The translations under genes and the position numbers were made by a program. From Sinomonas atrocyanea (lineage in GTDB: Bacteria; Actinomycetota; Actinomycetes; Actinomycetales; Micrococcaceae), in NCBI RefSeq assembly GCF_030811715.1, contig NZ_JAUSRH010000001.1, positions 531,160 through 595,159 of the forward strand: a stretch of DNA of 64,000 bases, written 5' to 3'. Every line of letters starts with the position of its first letter. Positions within the stretch are counted from its first letter, which is position 1. A model generated the notes under the pieces. It was given only the letters and a program-made list of their open reading frames with translations, made no database searches and was not told where the DNA came from. Shown here piece after piece: positions 1-8,921 of the stretch.

Positions 1-377
1 GCCACGATGCCCAGCAGGGCAAGCCGGCTCCTCCGGCGCCTCGCCCGCCAGCTGCCCTTCGTCCTGACCCGGCCTGCGACCCTGCGTCCCATTCCTGCAC
101 TCCTCCCACCACCCCCCTGGTCCGCTTCGGTTGTCGGGCGCACGGAAGCCCCGCGGGGTGCCGCCCCGCCGTCCGCGCGCCAAAATGATCCCGTCCATCA
201 TAGGCGGACGGGACCGAACCGGGTGACCGCTCTCACAGGAGCCACGGGATGTCCCGCCCTTCCCACGGGTTCACACAGTCCACAGCCTTCACTCGGGACA
301 GGGCGCGCTGATAGCCTCGTCCCCGCGCGGCATGCCGCCACTGCTGGGGAGTGGTGCGGAAGTCGTTGTCGCGCCAA
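1..377. other. Left-edge stretch without a recognised gene
   Basis: No convincing coding sequence is seen: the open frame across it runs straight into the tRNA and has no recognisable protein features. A short hairpin with 7-bp arms lies at 190-212 (CCCGTCC / GGACGGG). The end of a gene cut off by the window edge cannot be excluded. Confidence 0.4.
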
Positions 378-413
378 GGCGCCCGGGCACCGTGGTCAAC
401 GGGCCCGGGCGCC
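378..413 (-). terminator. Hairpin terminator downstream of tRNA-Lys
   Basis: A perfect 11-bp inverted repeat (GGCGCCCGGGC at 378-388, its complement at 403-413) with a 14-nt loop begins 20 nt past the CCA end of the minus-strand tRNA. Its position fits a terminator for that transcript. No clear U-tract is visible. Confidence 0.55.
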
Positions 414-433
414 TCGGTCGTCAGGGGGTGTGG

Positions 434-509
434 TGGTGGGCCCCGTGGGTCTCGAACCCACGACCCGCGGATTAAAAGTCCGCTGCTCTACCAACTGAGC
501 TAGAGGCCC
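434..509 (-). tRNA. tRNA-Lys (anticodon UUU)
   Basis: Read on the minus strand, the 76-nt sequence folds as a complete cloverleaf. It has a 7-bp acceptor stem (GGGCCUC with GGGGCCC, including G-U pairs), a D-arm with AGCUCAGUUGGUAGAGC, the anticodon loop CUUUUAA giving anticodon UUU, and a T-arm with GGUUCGAGACC. The discriminator is A and CCA is encoded in the DNA. It decodes lysine AAA/AAG. A strong hairpin lies 20 nt downstream. Confidence 0.96.
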
Positions 510-649
510 GGTGCCCGGCATGCGCCGGACGGCACAACTCTAGCGCAGGGCAACCGTGCGTCGCCGTGCGCCCGCGGCCCGGTCCGGGAGCCCTCATGGG
601 CACGCCCCGGCGAGAGGAGTACCGTACTGGGCATGGACGAGGCAGCCGC

Positions 650-1306
650 ATGAGCGAGAACCCAGCATCCAGCGGATCGGGACCGGTCAGGCACCACAAG
701 CCGAAGCCGTTCGCGCCGATCGACTTCGAGCCCTTCGCCGGGGGCGCCGACCCCGCCCGCGTGTCCGAGGCGGCGCACCTCGCCGCGCAGGCGCTGGTGC
801 GTCGCGGGCGCGAGAGCGACGACCCGGAGGTGACCCGCAGGCTCGTCCGGCTGGCCGACGAGCAGGGCCTCGACGCCATCGCCGAGATGTGGTCCGAGAG
901 CCCCGCGCGGTCCCTCCCGGGCGCCCTGTGGCGCCTGTACGCGCTGCGCGCGGCGACGAAGCAGGACCCGGAGCGCATCTCGGTCTACTTCAAGGCGGGC
1001 AAGGACACCGCCCAGGTCTCGCACGCCGTGGCCGGCGTGGCCGAGCCTCCCGGCGCCGAGGAGCTCACCGCGATGGCAGACGCGATCCTCTCCGGCGCGT
1101 TCGACGGCGAGTTCGACGTCGCGCTCGAGCGCTCGGCGGCGTTCTGCCGGGTCGTGGCGCTGGGCCAGGCCACCGTTGCCGACAGCGCCGAGTGGGCCAA
1201 TTCGCAGCATGCGAGCAAGCTCACGCGCAGCGCCAACCAGCTCGTGAAGACGGCGGAGGACCTCGAGGCGTCCGCCAAGGCGTGGCGCCGCGGGCAGCTG
1301 GACTGA
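650..1306 (+). CDS. Conserved hypothetical protein, 218 aa
   Basis: I do not recognise a named family. The start chosen is the ATG giving MSENPASSG; the frame is open 28 codons further up, but that stretch looks non-coding. After a short basic, proline-containing N-terminus (HHKPKPF), the protein is predicted to be mostly alpha-helical, with many Ala, Glu and Arg and heptad-like stretches, and it ends in a charged helix (KTAEDLEASAKAWRR). There is no signal peptide or membrane segment, so a cytosolic location is inferred. It stands alone between tRNA-Lys and the DUF47/PiT phosphate genes, with a 341-bp structured gap downstream, so a shared operon with them is unlikely. Codon use matches its neighbours. 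Confidence 0.7.
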   Translation: MSENPASSGSGPVRHHKPKPFAPIDFEPFAGGADPARVSEAAHLAAQALVRRGRESDDPEVTRRLVRLADEQGLDAIAEMWSESPARSLPGALWRLYALRAATKQDPERISVYFKAGKDTAQVSHAVAGVAEPPGAEELTAMADAILSGAFDGEFDVALERSAAFCRVVALGQATVADSAEWANSQHASKLTRSANQLVKTAEDLEASAKAWRRGQLD

Positions 1307-1647
1307 GCGCGCCCGCCCAGCACGCCGCCAGGGGCAACCGAAGCTTGCGACCGGGTTGACTCTCCCCCAACGGCCGTAGAACACTGGTTGTGGCGTCGGA
1401 CCGCGGCACCCCCGGGCTCCAACTCTCAGCCGCTTCGAGCGGCCTTCCGCCGAGAGGCGGTCCCGGTTCGGCGCCTTTGCTTCCCTCGTCGGGGGCCCGC
1501 GCTGGAGCGGGCCCGGCGAGGACCAGCCCCAGTCAGGGCGTTCACCCCGGTCACGTAAGATGCGAGGGCCGGCATCCCGCCGGCACGAGGCCATCGCGCC
1601 GGGGACAGCGGCGGCCGGAAGGCCGCACCGCCCCCGCTCGGAGACCC
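1307..1647. other. Hairpin-rich non-coding stretch upstream of the DUF47-PiT genes
   Basis: This gap has no convincing gene but holds three successive hairpins: 1429-1443 (GCCGCT/AGCGGC, loop TCG), 1447-1460 (CCGCC/GGCGG, loop GAGA), and 1493-1514 (GGGCCCGC/GCGGGCCC), the last extendable with a bulge to about 1485-1520. TTGACT at 1356 with a weak TAGAAC at 1377 could start a transcript across them. A second possible -10, TAAGAT at 1556-1561, is preceded by GTTCACC at 1540-1546, which resembles one Pho-box half. I infer a promoter and leader for the phosphate genes; a small RNA is possible. Confidence 0.4.
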
Positions 1648-2265
1648 ATGAAGTTCAGGCTGTTCCCCCAGGAGACGGCAGGCCTCGAGCTGCTCGCCTC
1701 CATGGCGCAGCAGTCCATGCTCGGGGTGCAGACGCTCTCGGAGATGTTCGGCGCCGGCCGCGCCGACTACGACCAGCTCGTGGACACCCTCATCGCGAAC
1801 GACGCGCGCACCACAGAGTTCCGCCGCACCCTCCTCACGCGCCTCCGCACGAGCTTCGTCAACCCGCTCCCCCGCGAGGACCTGCTCATCCTCTCCGAAT
1901 GGCTCTCCCAGGCGGTGGGGCACCTCGTGGCCGTCGGCGAGCTCATCCAGCTCCACGCCATCGACAGGCTCCCCTCCGAGGCGGCGGACATGCTCGACAT
2001 CGTCAACCGGCAGGCCGAGCTCACCACCGCGGCCATGCGCGGCCTCACCCGGCTCGAGGACCTCGAGGACTACTGGGCGGACACGGTCCGGCTCTCCAAG
2101 CGCGCCGAGCACACCTACCGGGTGTGGAGCGCGAACGCCCTCCGCGAGCTGTCGATCACCCAGTTCGCCCGCACCGTCGAGGTCGCCAGGGCGCTGCTCG
2201 AGGCCGTCCACGCGTTCCAGTCCGTGGCTGTCCAGGTGGGGCGCATCATCGTCAGGGAGTCCTGA
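1648..2265 (+). CDS. DUF47 (PhoU-like) protein, partner of PiT transporter
   Basis: A 205-aa all-helical protein of the DUF47/PhoU-like family, which accompanies PiT phosphate transporters and is thought to modulate them. The N-terminus MKFRLFPQ followed by a repeated pattern of amphipathic helices is typical, with acidic and His residues (DARTTEFRR, RLEDLEDYWAD) in the places where family members bind metal. The start is the ATG at the beginning of the recognisable domain; the frame is open further upstream but the sequence there is not protein-like. The next gene starts 1 nt after the stop codon, so the two are surely co-translated. The function as phosphate-transport accessory is inferred from family and context. 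Confidence 0.88.
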   Translation: MKFRLFPQETAGLELLASMAQQSMLGVQTLSEMFGAGRADYDQLVDTLIANDARTTEFRRTLLTRLRTSFVNPLPREDLLILSEWLSQAVGHLVAVGELIQLHAIDRLPSEAADMLDIVNRQAELTTAAMRGLTRLEDLEDYWADTVRLSKRAEHTYRVWSANALRELSITQFARTVEVARALLEAVHAFQSVAVQVGRIIVRES

Positions 2266-2266
2266 C

Positions 2267-3283
2267 GTGGCCGCTGCGCTCGTCGGCGCATCGATCGTGC
2301 TGGTCTGCGCCTTCGGCTTCCTCAACGGCTTCCGCGACGCCTCCAACGCCGTGGCCCTCACGGTCCGCACCCGCGCGCTCACGCCGGGCATCGCCGTCGT
2401 CCTCACCGCGGCGTTCAACGTGCTCGGCACCCTCGCCGGCGCCTGGCTGCTCCGGGCGCTCGGCACGGTGTTCGTGACGGTCCCGGCCGGCAGCGGGGGG
2501 CTCACGGTGCTCGCGGCGACCCTCGTCGCGGCGATCCTGTGGGGCGTCTGGGGCTGGTGGAAGGGCTACCCGTCCTCGTCCACCCACGCGCTCGTGGGCG
2601 GCCTCATCGGCGCGAGCGTCGCCTCCGCGGTCCTCGGCGGGGGCCTGCCGGGCGGCCTCGACCACGTGTTCTGGCTCGCGATCGGGCTGCCGCTCATCCT
2701 CTCGCCGCTGCTCGCCTTCGGTGCCGCGTTCGTCCTCACGCCCGCGGTGACGTGGATGGTCCGCTACACCCAGCCGAGCCAGGCGCACGCGGGCCTGCGC
2801 GCAGCGCAGTCGGTGGGCGCCGCCATCGTGGCGTTCGGGCATGGGCTCCAGGACGGCCAGCGGCTCGTGGCGCTCCTCGTGATCTCCGCGCTCGGCTCCG
2901 GCGCGAGCTTCGACCACGTCCCCGTGTGGGCGGCGGTGCTGGGCGCGCTGGTGCTCGGCGCGGGCACGCTCGCCGGCGGGTGGCGCATCACCTACACGCT
3001 CAGCCACCGGCTCATCCGCATGGACCCGCTGCGGGCCTTCGTGTCCCAGCTCGTCACGAGCGCGACGCTCGTCTTCGGATCCCTCGGGCTGCACATGCCG
3101 CTCTCGACCACGCACACCGTGGTCGCCTCCGTGCTGGGCGCCGGCGCGAACCAGGACTACGCGTCCGTGAACGGGCCGCTCGTGGTCCGCCTCATCCGCT
3201 TCTGGCTCGTGACCCCGCTGACGACGGCGGCCCTCGGCCTGGTCTTCGCGCTTGCCTTCGCGCCGCTCGCCGGCCTCGGCTGA
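2267..3283 (+). CDS. pit: PiT-family inorganic phosphate transporter
   Basis: A 338-aa integral membrane protein of the PiT family, a low-affinity symporter moving metal-phosphate with protons (or Na+) across the cytoplasmic membrane. It shows both inverted-repeat signatures: GFLNGFRDASNAVAL near residues 17-31 and the later GSLGLHMPLSTTHTVVAS, plus YPSSSTHALVGGLIGA, with about ten membrane segments. The start is GTG one base after the DUF47 stop; no separate ribosome site is needed if translation is coupled. It converges on pstB across a strong hairpin, so low- and high-affinity phosphate uptake sit side by side but are transcribed separately. Confidence 0.93.
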   Translation: MAAALVGASIVLVCAFGFLNGFRDASNAVALTVRTRALTPGIAVVLTAAFNVLGTLAGAWLLRALGTVFVTVPAGSGGLTVLAATLVAAILWGVWGWWKGYPSSSTHALVGGLIGASVASAVLGGGLPGGLDHVFWLAIGLPLILSPLLAFGAAFVLTPAVTWMVRYTQPSQAHAGLRAAQSVGAAIVAFGHGLQDGQRLVALLVISALGSGASFDHVPVWAAVLGALVLGAGTLAGGWRITYTLSHRLIRMDPLRAFVSQLVTSATLVFGSLGLHMPLSTTHTVVASVLGAGANQDYASVNGPLVVRLIRFWLVTPLTTAALGLVFALAFAPLAGLG

Positions 3284-3301
3284 GGCGGCAGCCACCGAGG
3301 A

Positions 3302-3336
3302 GGCGGGCTGCCGCGCCCGAGGCGCGGCAGCCCGCC
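3302..3336. terminator. Bidirectional terminator between pit and pstB
   Basis: A perfect 16-bp inverted repeat (GGCGGGCTGCCGCGCC at 3302-3317, complement at 3321-3336) with loop CGA lies between two converging genes. It can act for both strands. Confidence 0.8.
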
Positions 3337-3359
3337 GTCGTGCGCTGCAGGTGCGCGGA

Positions 3360-4139
3360 TCAGCCGAAGCGGCCGGAGACGTAGTCCTCGGTGGACTTCT
3401 GGGCGGGGTTGTTGAAGATCGTGGTCGTGTCCGCGTACTCGATGAGCTTGCCCGGCTTTCCCGTGCCCGCGATGTTGAAGAACGCGGTCTTGTCCGAGAC
3501 GCGGGCCGCCTGCTGCATGTTGTGCGTGACGATGACGACCGTGTAGTTCTCCTTGAGCTCCTCGATGAGGTCCTCGATCGCGAGCGTGGAGATCGGGTCC
3601 AGAGCCGAGCACGGCTCGTCCATGAGGATCACGTCCGGCTTCACCGCGATGGCGCGGGCGATGCACAGGCGCTGCTGCTGGCCGCCGGAGAGGCCGGAGC
3701 CGGGCTTGCCCAGGCGGTCCTTGACCTCGTTCCACAGGTTCGCGCCGCGCAGCGACTGCTCCACGAGGGAGTCCGCGTCCGCCTTGGAGAGCTTGCGCCC
3801 GTTGAGCTTGACCCCGGCCAGCACGTTGTCGCGGATGGACATCGTGGGGAACGGGTTGGGGCGCTGGAAGACCATGCCCACGTGGGTGCGCACCGCGACG
3901 GGGTCCACGCCGGGGCCGTAGAGGTCGTCGCCGTCCAGGAGGACCTCGCCCTCCACGCGGGCGCCCGGGATGACCTCGTGCATGCGGTTGAGCGTGCGCA
4001 GGAACGTCGACTTGCCGCAGCCGGAGGGCCCGATGAACGCGGTCACCGACTTGGGCTCGATGTTCATGCTGACGCCCTCGACGGCGCGGAAGTCGCCGTA
4101 GTAGACGTTCAGGTCCTTGACGTCGATTCGCTTGGACAT
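3360..4139 (-). CDS. pstB: Phosphate ABC transporter ATP-binding protein PstB
   Basis: A 259-aa ATPase that powers the PstSCAB high-affinity phosphate importer. Walker [10 protein letters not shown] at about residues 37-45, Q-loop FQRPNPFP, signature LSGGQQQRL, Walker B VILMDEP and the H-loop VTHNM are all intact. Length equals the family norm (about 250-260). The motif [16 protein letters not shown] after Walker A is diagnostic of PstB among ABC ATPases. It is last in the minus-strand order pstS-pstC-pstA-pstB, 28 nt after pstA, and is followed by a hairpin terminator. Confidence 0.97.
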   Translation of the reverse strand: MSKRIDVKDLNVYYGDFRAVEGVSMNIEPKSVTAFIGPSGCGKSTFLRTLNRMHEVIPGARVEGEVLLDGDDLYGPGVDPVAVRTHVGMVFQRPNPFPTMSIRDNVLAGVKLNGRKLSKADADSLVEQSLRGANLWNEVKDRLGKPGSGLSGGQQQRLCIARAIAVKPDVILMDEPCSALDPISTLAIEDLIEELKENYTVVIVTHNMQQAARVSDKTAFFNIAGTGKPGKLIEYADTTTIFNNPAQKSTEDYVSGRFG

Positions 4140-4167
4140 GGTTTCCTTCGTAGTTCGGTGCGTGCCG

Positions 4168-5274
4168 TCAGCGGCCGGTCTTCGGGGCGAAGACTCGGGC
4201 GATCAGCCGGGCGATGAGGTTCAGGAGCATCACGAAGATGATGAGCACGAGGGCCGCGCCCCACGCGCGCTGCGTGCTCGGATCCGGGTTGGACGGCGAG
4301 GTCGGGTTGAGGATCTGCGTGTAGATGAACGTCGGCAGCGAGGACATCCAGTCGGAGAACACGTTGAGGTTGATCTTCGTGGCGAACCCGGCGGTCACGA
4401 GGATCGGTGCCGTCTCGCCGATGACGCGGGCGATCGCGAGGGTGACGCCGGAGGCGATGCCGGAGATCGCCGTCGGGATCACCACCTTCAGGATGGTGCG
4501 CCACTTCCGCACGCCCAGGGCGTAGGAGGCCTCGCGCAGCTCGTTGGGGACGATGCGCAGCATCTCCTCGCTCGAGCGGACCACCACGGGGATCATGAGC
4601 ACGGACAGCGCGACGGCCGCCACGAAGCCGGTCTTGGTCCCGGGGCCCAGGAGCGTGGCGAAGAAGGCCGCGGCGAACAGGCCCGCGACGATCGAGGGGA
4701 TGCCGGTCATCACGTCGACGAAGAAGGTGATGGCCCGCGACAGGGGGCGGCCGTTGCCGTACTCGACGAGGTAGACCGAGGTGAGCAGGCCGATCGGCAC
4801 GGAGATGATCGTCGCCCAGAGGGTGATGAGCAGCGTGCCCATGAGGGCGTGGTAGATGCCGCCGAGCACGCGGGTGCCGTTGTTGACGGACTCGTTGTCC
4901 TGGATGCCGCTGACGCCGTTCATGGACGTGCCGAGGAAGCCCGGCGTCGTGAGGCCCTTGAGGCCCTCCACCACGACGGTCCACAGGACGGAGACGAGGG
5001 GCAGGAGCGCGATGAGGAACGCGCCGACCACGAGGCACGTGGCGAGCTTGTCCTTGGCCTTGCGCGGGCCCTCGACGACGGCGCTCCAGCCCGCGTAGAC
5101 CACCGTGAAGGCGATCGCGGCGAAGATGCCCCACCCGAAGAGGGTGAAGCCCACGAGGGAGGCGGCGGCCGCGCCGAGGACGAGGGCGACGGCGAGCGCG
5201 GCCCAGGGCGCGAAGCGGGGCAGGCGGTTGCGGGTCAGCGCGGAGCTGCGCCGCTGCAGGACGGTCGTGGCCAT
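4168..5274 (-). CDS. pstA: Phosphate ABC transporter permease PstA
   Basis: A 368-aa inner-membrane permease of the Pst complex. Residues 20-85 hold two or three extra N-terminal membrane segments, making it longer than the roughly 280-300 residues of enterobacterial PstA; this is common in actinobacteria. The typical permease core follows, with the cytoplasmic EAA-like loop [25 protein letters not shown] and [16 protein letters not shown]. The ATG is 1 nt past the pstC stop codon, so translation is coupled. Confidence 0.95.
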   Translation of the reverse strand: MATTVLQRRSSALTRNRLPRFAPWAALAVALVLGAAAASLVGFTLFGWGIFAAIAFTVVYAGWSAVVEGPRKAKDKLATCLVVGAFLIALLPLVSVLWTVVVEGLKGLTTPGFLGTSMNGVSGIQDNESVNNGTRVLGGIYHALMGTLLITLWATIISVPIGLLTSVYLVEYGNGRPLSRAITFFVDVMTGIPSIVAGLFAAAFFATLLGPGTKTGFVAAVALSVLMIPVVVRSSEEMLRIVPNELREASYALGVRKWRTILKVVIPTAISGIASGVTLAIARVIGETAPILVTAGFATKINLNVFSDWMSSLPTFIYTQILNPTSPSNPDPSTQRAWGAALVLIIFVMLLNLIARLIARVFAPKTGR

Positions 5275-5275
5275 G

Positions 5276-6241
5276 TCAGTTGGCTCCCGAGAATTCCTTG
5301 TGGCGGCTGATGACCCAGCGCGCGATGACGTTGACCAGGAGGGTGATCACGAACAGCACGAGGCCAGCCGCGATGAGCGTGCTGAGGCTGAGGCCCGAGG
5401 CCTCCGGGAAGTTGAGGGCGATCTCGGCGGCGATCGTCTGGTTGCCGGACCGGATGAGGCTCGCGATGAGGGGCCCCGAGGAGAGCACGAGCGCCACGGC
5501 CATCGTCTCGCCGAGCGCGCGGCCGAGTCCGAGCATGATCGCGCTGATGACTCCGGGCCGGGCGAACGGGAAGACGGCCATGCGGACCATCTCCCAGCGG
5601 GTCGCGCCGAGCGCGAGCGCGGCCTCCTCGTGGAGCTTGGGCGTCTGGAGGAAGATCTCGCGGGAGATCGAGGTGATGATCGGGATGACCATGACGGCGA
5701 GGACGATCGCCGCGGTGAGGATCGTCTTGCCGGTCGCGGAGGCCGGGCCGGCGAAGATCGGGAGCCACCCGAGGGTGGAGGCGAGCCACGTGTAGCCGGG
5801 GACGACGGCGGGCGCGAGGAACAGGATGCCCCACGCCCCGAAGATGACCGACGGGATGGCCGCGAGGAGGTCGATGACGTAGCCGAGGACCTGCGCGAGC
5901 TTCCGCGGGGCGTAGTGCGAGATGAAGAGCGCCACGCCGATCGAGATCGGCGTCGCGATGACGAGCGCGATGGCCGCGGCGATCACGGTGCCGATGACGA
6001 GCGGGAGGATGTACGCCCAGAAGCCCTGGCCGCCGGCCACCTGGTCCTGCGGCGCGACGAGCGCGGGCACGGCCTGGGCGACGAGGAATGCGGCGACAGC
6101 GAACAGGACGACGAGGATGATCACGCCCGCCGCGAGGGCAGCGCCGGAGAAGATCCTGTCCCCCGAGGCCCCGCCGCGGGACCCGAAGGGGCTGCGGCCG
6201 CCGGACTGCTCGGAGTTCGTATCGGTCTGGGTGGTTGTCAC
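5276..6241 (-). CDS. pstC: Phosphate ABC transporter permease PstC
   Basis: A 321-aa permease that pairs with PstA. It has about six membrane segments and the EAA-type loop EEAALALGATRWEMVRMAVFPFARPGVISAI followed by LGRALGETMAVALV. The start chosen is GTG (VTTTQTDTN) because GAGGG lies 7 nt upstream. An in-frame ATG 17 codons earlier (6292) is possible but has a poorer ribosome site. The first ~35 residues are Ser/Gly-rich and probably cytoplasmic. It lies between pstS and pstA in one operon. Confidence 0.93.
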   Translation of the reverse strand: MTTTQTDTNSEQSGGRSPFGSRGGASGDRIFSGAALAAGVIILVVLFAVAAFLVAQAVPALVAPQDQVAGGQGFWAYILPLVIGTVIAAAIALVIATPISIGVALFISHYAPRKLAQVLGYVIDLLAAIPSVIFGAWGILFLAPAVVPGYTWLASTLGWLPIFAGPASATGKTILTAAIVLAVMVIPIITSISREIFLQTPKLHEEAALALGATRWEMVRMAVFPFARPGVISAIMLGLGRALGETMAVALVLSSGPLIASLIRSGNQTIAAEIALNFPEASGLSLSTLIAAGLVLFVITLLVNVIARWVISRHKEFSGAN

Positions 6242-6371
6242 GTCCGGTCCCTCGAGTGCGGCATCGAGATGCCCGCCGTCAGTTCTCGTCATCTTGTCAC
6301 GTCCTCTGGTACCCAGTGCAATGCCCGCCCCAGCCGGAATCGGCCGGGGCGGGCGGTCACGGCGCGGAAGG

Positions 6372-7487
6372 TCAGGACTTGGCCTTGATCGACTCGATCG
6401 CGGTCTTGGCCTTGGCGGCGAGGTCCGAGGAGAGCGGGGCGCTCTTCGCGGCCGAGGCGGCGGCCTTCTGGCCGGCGTCGGAGACCACGTAGGTCTCCCA
6501 GGCCTTCACGAGGTCGGCCGTGGCCTGGTCCTTGTAGGTCGTGCAGACCACGTGGTAGGACACGAGCACGATCGGGTAGGCCGAGGAGTCCGTGGGCGTG
6601 CGGTCCAGGTTCAGCGCCAGATCGTTCGCGGCGCGGCCGGCAGCCGGCTTGGAAAGGGCCACGGCCTTCGCGGCGCCCTCGGCGGAGAGGGCGACGAACG
6701 TGTTGCCTACCTTGACCTTGGCCTTGCCCAGGCTGCTGGTCACGGCGGAGTCGTCGGCGTAGGCGAAGGCACCGGGGGTGTCGGTGACGGTCTTGACCAC
6801 GCCGGAGGTGCCCTTGGCGTTCTCGCCCGGGAGCGAGGACGGCCAGGTCTGGGCGCCCTTGTCGGTCCACACGGACGGGGCGGCCGCGGCCAGGTACTCC
6901 GTGAAGTTCTGGGTGGTGCCCGAGTCATCGGAGCGGTGCACCGGGGTGATCTTCAGGTCCGGGAGGCTGACACCCGAGTTGTCCGCGGCGATCGCCGGGT
7001 CGTTCCACTTGGTGACCGTGCCGCGGAAGATCTTGGCGATCGTGTCCGGGGTGAGGTTGAGCTCCTTCACGCCCGGGACGTTGAACGTCACGGCGATCGG
7101 GGAGATGTAGACGGGGATGTCCAGCGCGCCGTCCGGGCCGCAGACCTGCTTGGCGGAGGTGAGCTCCTCGGCCTTCATGGCCGCGTCGGAGCCGGCGAAC
7201 TGGCTCGCGCCGGAGATGAAGGTCTTGCGGCCTGCGCCGGAGCCGTCCGGGGAGTACTGGACGGTCACGCCGGGGTTGGCCTGGGTGAAGCCCTGCTTCC
7301 AGGCGTCGATGGCGGAGGCCTGGGCGCTCGAGCCGGTGCCGGTGAGCGTGCCGGTGACCTTGGAGCCGGATGCGGCTGCGGTGTTCTGGGTGCCGGTCGC
7401 GTTGTCAGAGCCGCAGGCGGAGAGCGCGAGAGCCCCGGCAGCGACGACAGCGACGGCCGAGAGGCGGCCGAAACGGAGTGCCTTCAC
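6372..7487 (-). CDS. pstS: Phosphate-binding lipoprotein PstS
   Basis: A 371-aa periplasm-facing phosphate receptor. The start is GTG (VKALRFGRL) preceded by AAGGGG at proper spacing; the longer open frame to 7577 looks non-coding. The N-terminus is a lipoprotein signal ending in the lipobox LSAC, so the mature protein should be diacylglyceryl-anchored on Cys. Phosphate-site motifs are visible: TGTGSSAQ near the start, SPDGSGAGRKTF, and HRSDDSGTTQNFTEYL. First gene of the pst operon; 130 nt separate it from pstC. A Pho-box-like pair of repeats lies about 90 nt upstream. Confidence 0.96.
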   Translation of the reverse strand: MKALRFGRLSAVAVVAAGALALSACGSDNATGTQNTAAASGSKVTGTLTGTGSSAQASAIDAWKQGFTQANPGVTVQYSPDGSGAGRKTFISGASQFAGSDAAMKAEELTSAKQVCGPDGALDIPVYISPIAVTFNVPGVKELNLTPDTIAKIFRGTVTKWNDPAIAADNSGVSLPDLKITPVHRSDDSGTTQNFTEYLAAAAPSVWTDKGAQTWPSSLPGENAKGTSGVVKTVTDTPGAFAYADDSAVTSSLGKAKVKVGNTFVALSAEGAAKAVALSKPAAGRAANDLALNLDRTPTDSSAYPIVLVSYHVVCTTYKDQATADLVKAWETYVVSDAGQKAAASAAKSAPLSSDLAAKAKTAIESIKAKS

Positions 7488-7577
7488 GAATGATGCCCCT
7501 TCTTGGGTGGTTTGGGTGCGTACGAGCCGTACTGTTGTCGAAGCTAGGGCCGACAGGTAACGAGTCTGCTCGCGCAT

Positions 7578-7595
7578 GGTTAACGAAAGATGAAC
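7578..7595 (-). promoter_or_regulatory. Putative Pho box of the pst operon
   Basis: On the minus strand the site reads GTTCATC-TTTC-GTTAACC: two 7-bp half sites repeated directly every 11 nt, as in actinobacterial Pho boxes bound by PhoP/RegX3-type response regulators. It ends about 90 nt upstream of the pstS start. Induction by phosphate limitation is inferred. Confidence 0.5.
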
Positions 7596-7711
7596 TGCGC
7601 ACGGATTCCGCGTGACGGGGGCGCCGCAGGCTTGCCATCTTCATCACACCGCACTAATGCAGCCTCCCCTGCGGCCCTCGCGGGCAGGGGCCGTCCCTAG
7701 ACTTGGCCTCT

Positions 7712-8857
7712 ATGGACACGAAGGGCGCGCCGGCCGTCGCGGGAGCGTGGTCGCTCGCGCGCGACTACCTCAAGGACCTCAGGTCCTCGGGCATCGTGCG
7801 CGTGCGCCGGTCCCTCATGCCCGCCGTCGCGATGACGCTCGGCGCCGTGTCCGCGTACTTCATCGCCGAGTACGGGCTCGGGCACACGGCCCCGATCTTC
7901 GCCGCCACCTCCGCGCTCGTCTCGCTCGGATTCGGGCGGGACCTCACGGTGCGCAAGGTGCTCGAGGTGGCCGTCGGCTGCACCCTCGGCATCGCGGTGG
8001 GCGACCTGCTCATGCACCTGCTCGGCGCGGGGCTCTGGCAGGCCGGGATCATCCTGTTCATCTCCATCCTGCTCGCCCGGTTCATCGACCGCGGGGTCAT
8101 CCTGGCGACCCAGCTCGGCGTCCAGTCGCTGTTCGTCGTGCTGCTGCCGCCGGCGAGCGGCGGCCCGTTCACGCGCAGCCTCGACGCGATCGTGGGCGGC
8201 CTCATGGCCCTGGCCATCACCGCCCTCTTCCCCCGGGATCCGCGGGTCCAGCCCCGGCGGGACCTGCGGGAGCTCGTGGACACGTTCTCCACGATGCTGC
8301 GCGAGTGCGCCGGCGCCCTCGCCGAGGCCGACTCGACCCAGGCCTGGCACGCCCTCGTCCGCGGCCGCGGCTCGCAGGGAAAGGTCGACGCGATCCGGGC
8401 GAGCCTCGTGACGTCTTCGGAGGTGACCCGGCTCGCCCCGGCCTACCGCCGCCACCGGGCAGAGCTCGAGGAGATCGAGACGGCGGTCGAGTACCTCGAC
8501 CTGGCGCTGCGCAACGGCCGGGTCGTGGCGCGCCGGCTCGCCTCCGTCATCAACAACGCGGCCCTGGCCCAGGCCGCGGCCGAGAGCATCGCCCAGCTCC
8601 TCGAGGACACCGCCGACGCCCTCGAGGACATGGCCCGGGGCCTCATCGCCGAGCGCCACGAGGAGCGCAGCGCGCAGATGCGCTCGGCCCGGCTGGCCCT
8701 GTCCGAGATCGCGGCCCGCACGCACCCCCGCCAGCTTCGGGTCGAGCGGCTCGAGGGCGAGGCCCTCGTGATCCTGCTGCGGCCCATGGTCATCGACCTG
8801 CTCGAGGCCACCGGCTACGACCGGCAGGAGGCGGTCGCGCTCCTGCCCCGGCTCTAG
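7712..8857 (+). CDS. FUSC-family membrane protein
   Basis: A 381-aa protein of the FUSC / aromatic-acid-exporter family. The N-terminal half holds about five or six membrane segments (residues roughly 35-175), including the conserved stretches SLMPAVAMTLGAVSAYFIA and FGRDLTVRKVLEVAVGCTLGIAVGDL. The C-terminal half (from about 190) is a soluble helical domain rich in Arg, Glu and Ala (RELVDTFSTMLRECAGAL, QAAAESIAQLLEDTADALEDMA). The start chosen is the ATG giving MDTKGAP; TAGACT at 7698 lies just upstream, giving a very short leader. Substrate unknown; efflux of small aromatic or amphipathic compounds is the family's proposed role. It is divergent from pstS. Confidence 0.85.
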   Translation: MDTKGAPAVAGAWSLARDYLKDLRSSGIVRVRRSLMPAVAMTLGAVSAYFIAEYGLGHTAPIFAATSALVSLGFGRDLTVRKVLEVAVGCTLGIAVGDLLMHLLGAGLWQAGIILFISILLARFIDRGVILATQLGVQSLFVVLLPPASGGPFTRSLDAIVGGLMALAITALFPRDPRVQPRRDLRELVDTFSTMLRECAGALAEADSTQAWHALVRGRGSQGKVDAIRASLVTSSEVTRLAPAYRRHRAELEEIETAVEYLDLALRNGRVVARRLASVINNAALAQAAAESIAQLLEDTADALEDMARGLIAERHEERSAQMRSARLALSEIAARTHPRQLRVERLEGEALVILLRPMVIDLLEATGYDRQEAVALLPRL

Positions 8858-8921
8858 GCTGGGGGCTCGCGTCCGCCGGGCCGGCGCGAGAAGTGTCGGC
8901 GGCCTGGAATAGCCTTGGCGC

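Noticed and set aside
7..498. 163-residue open frame across the left edge and tRNA
   Set aside because: It reads through the tRNA-Lys gene, has no recognisable protein features, and is Pro/Arg-rich as expected of a chance frame in high-GC DNA.
1380..1520. TPP riboswitch on the minus strand (a CTGAGA motif is present)
   Set aside because: The second conserved element of the TPP aptamer is absent and no thiamine gene lies downstream on that strand.
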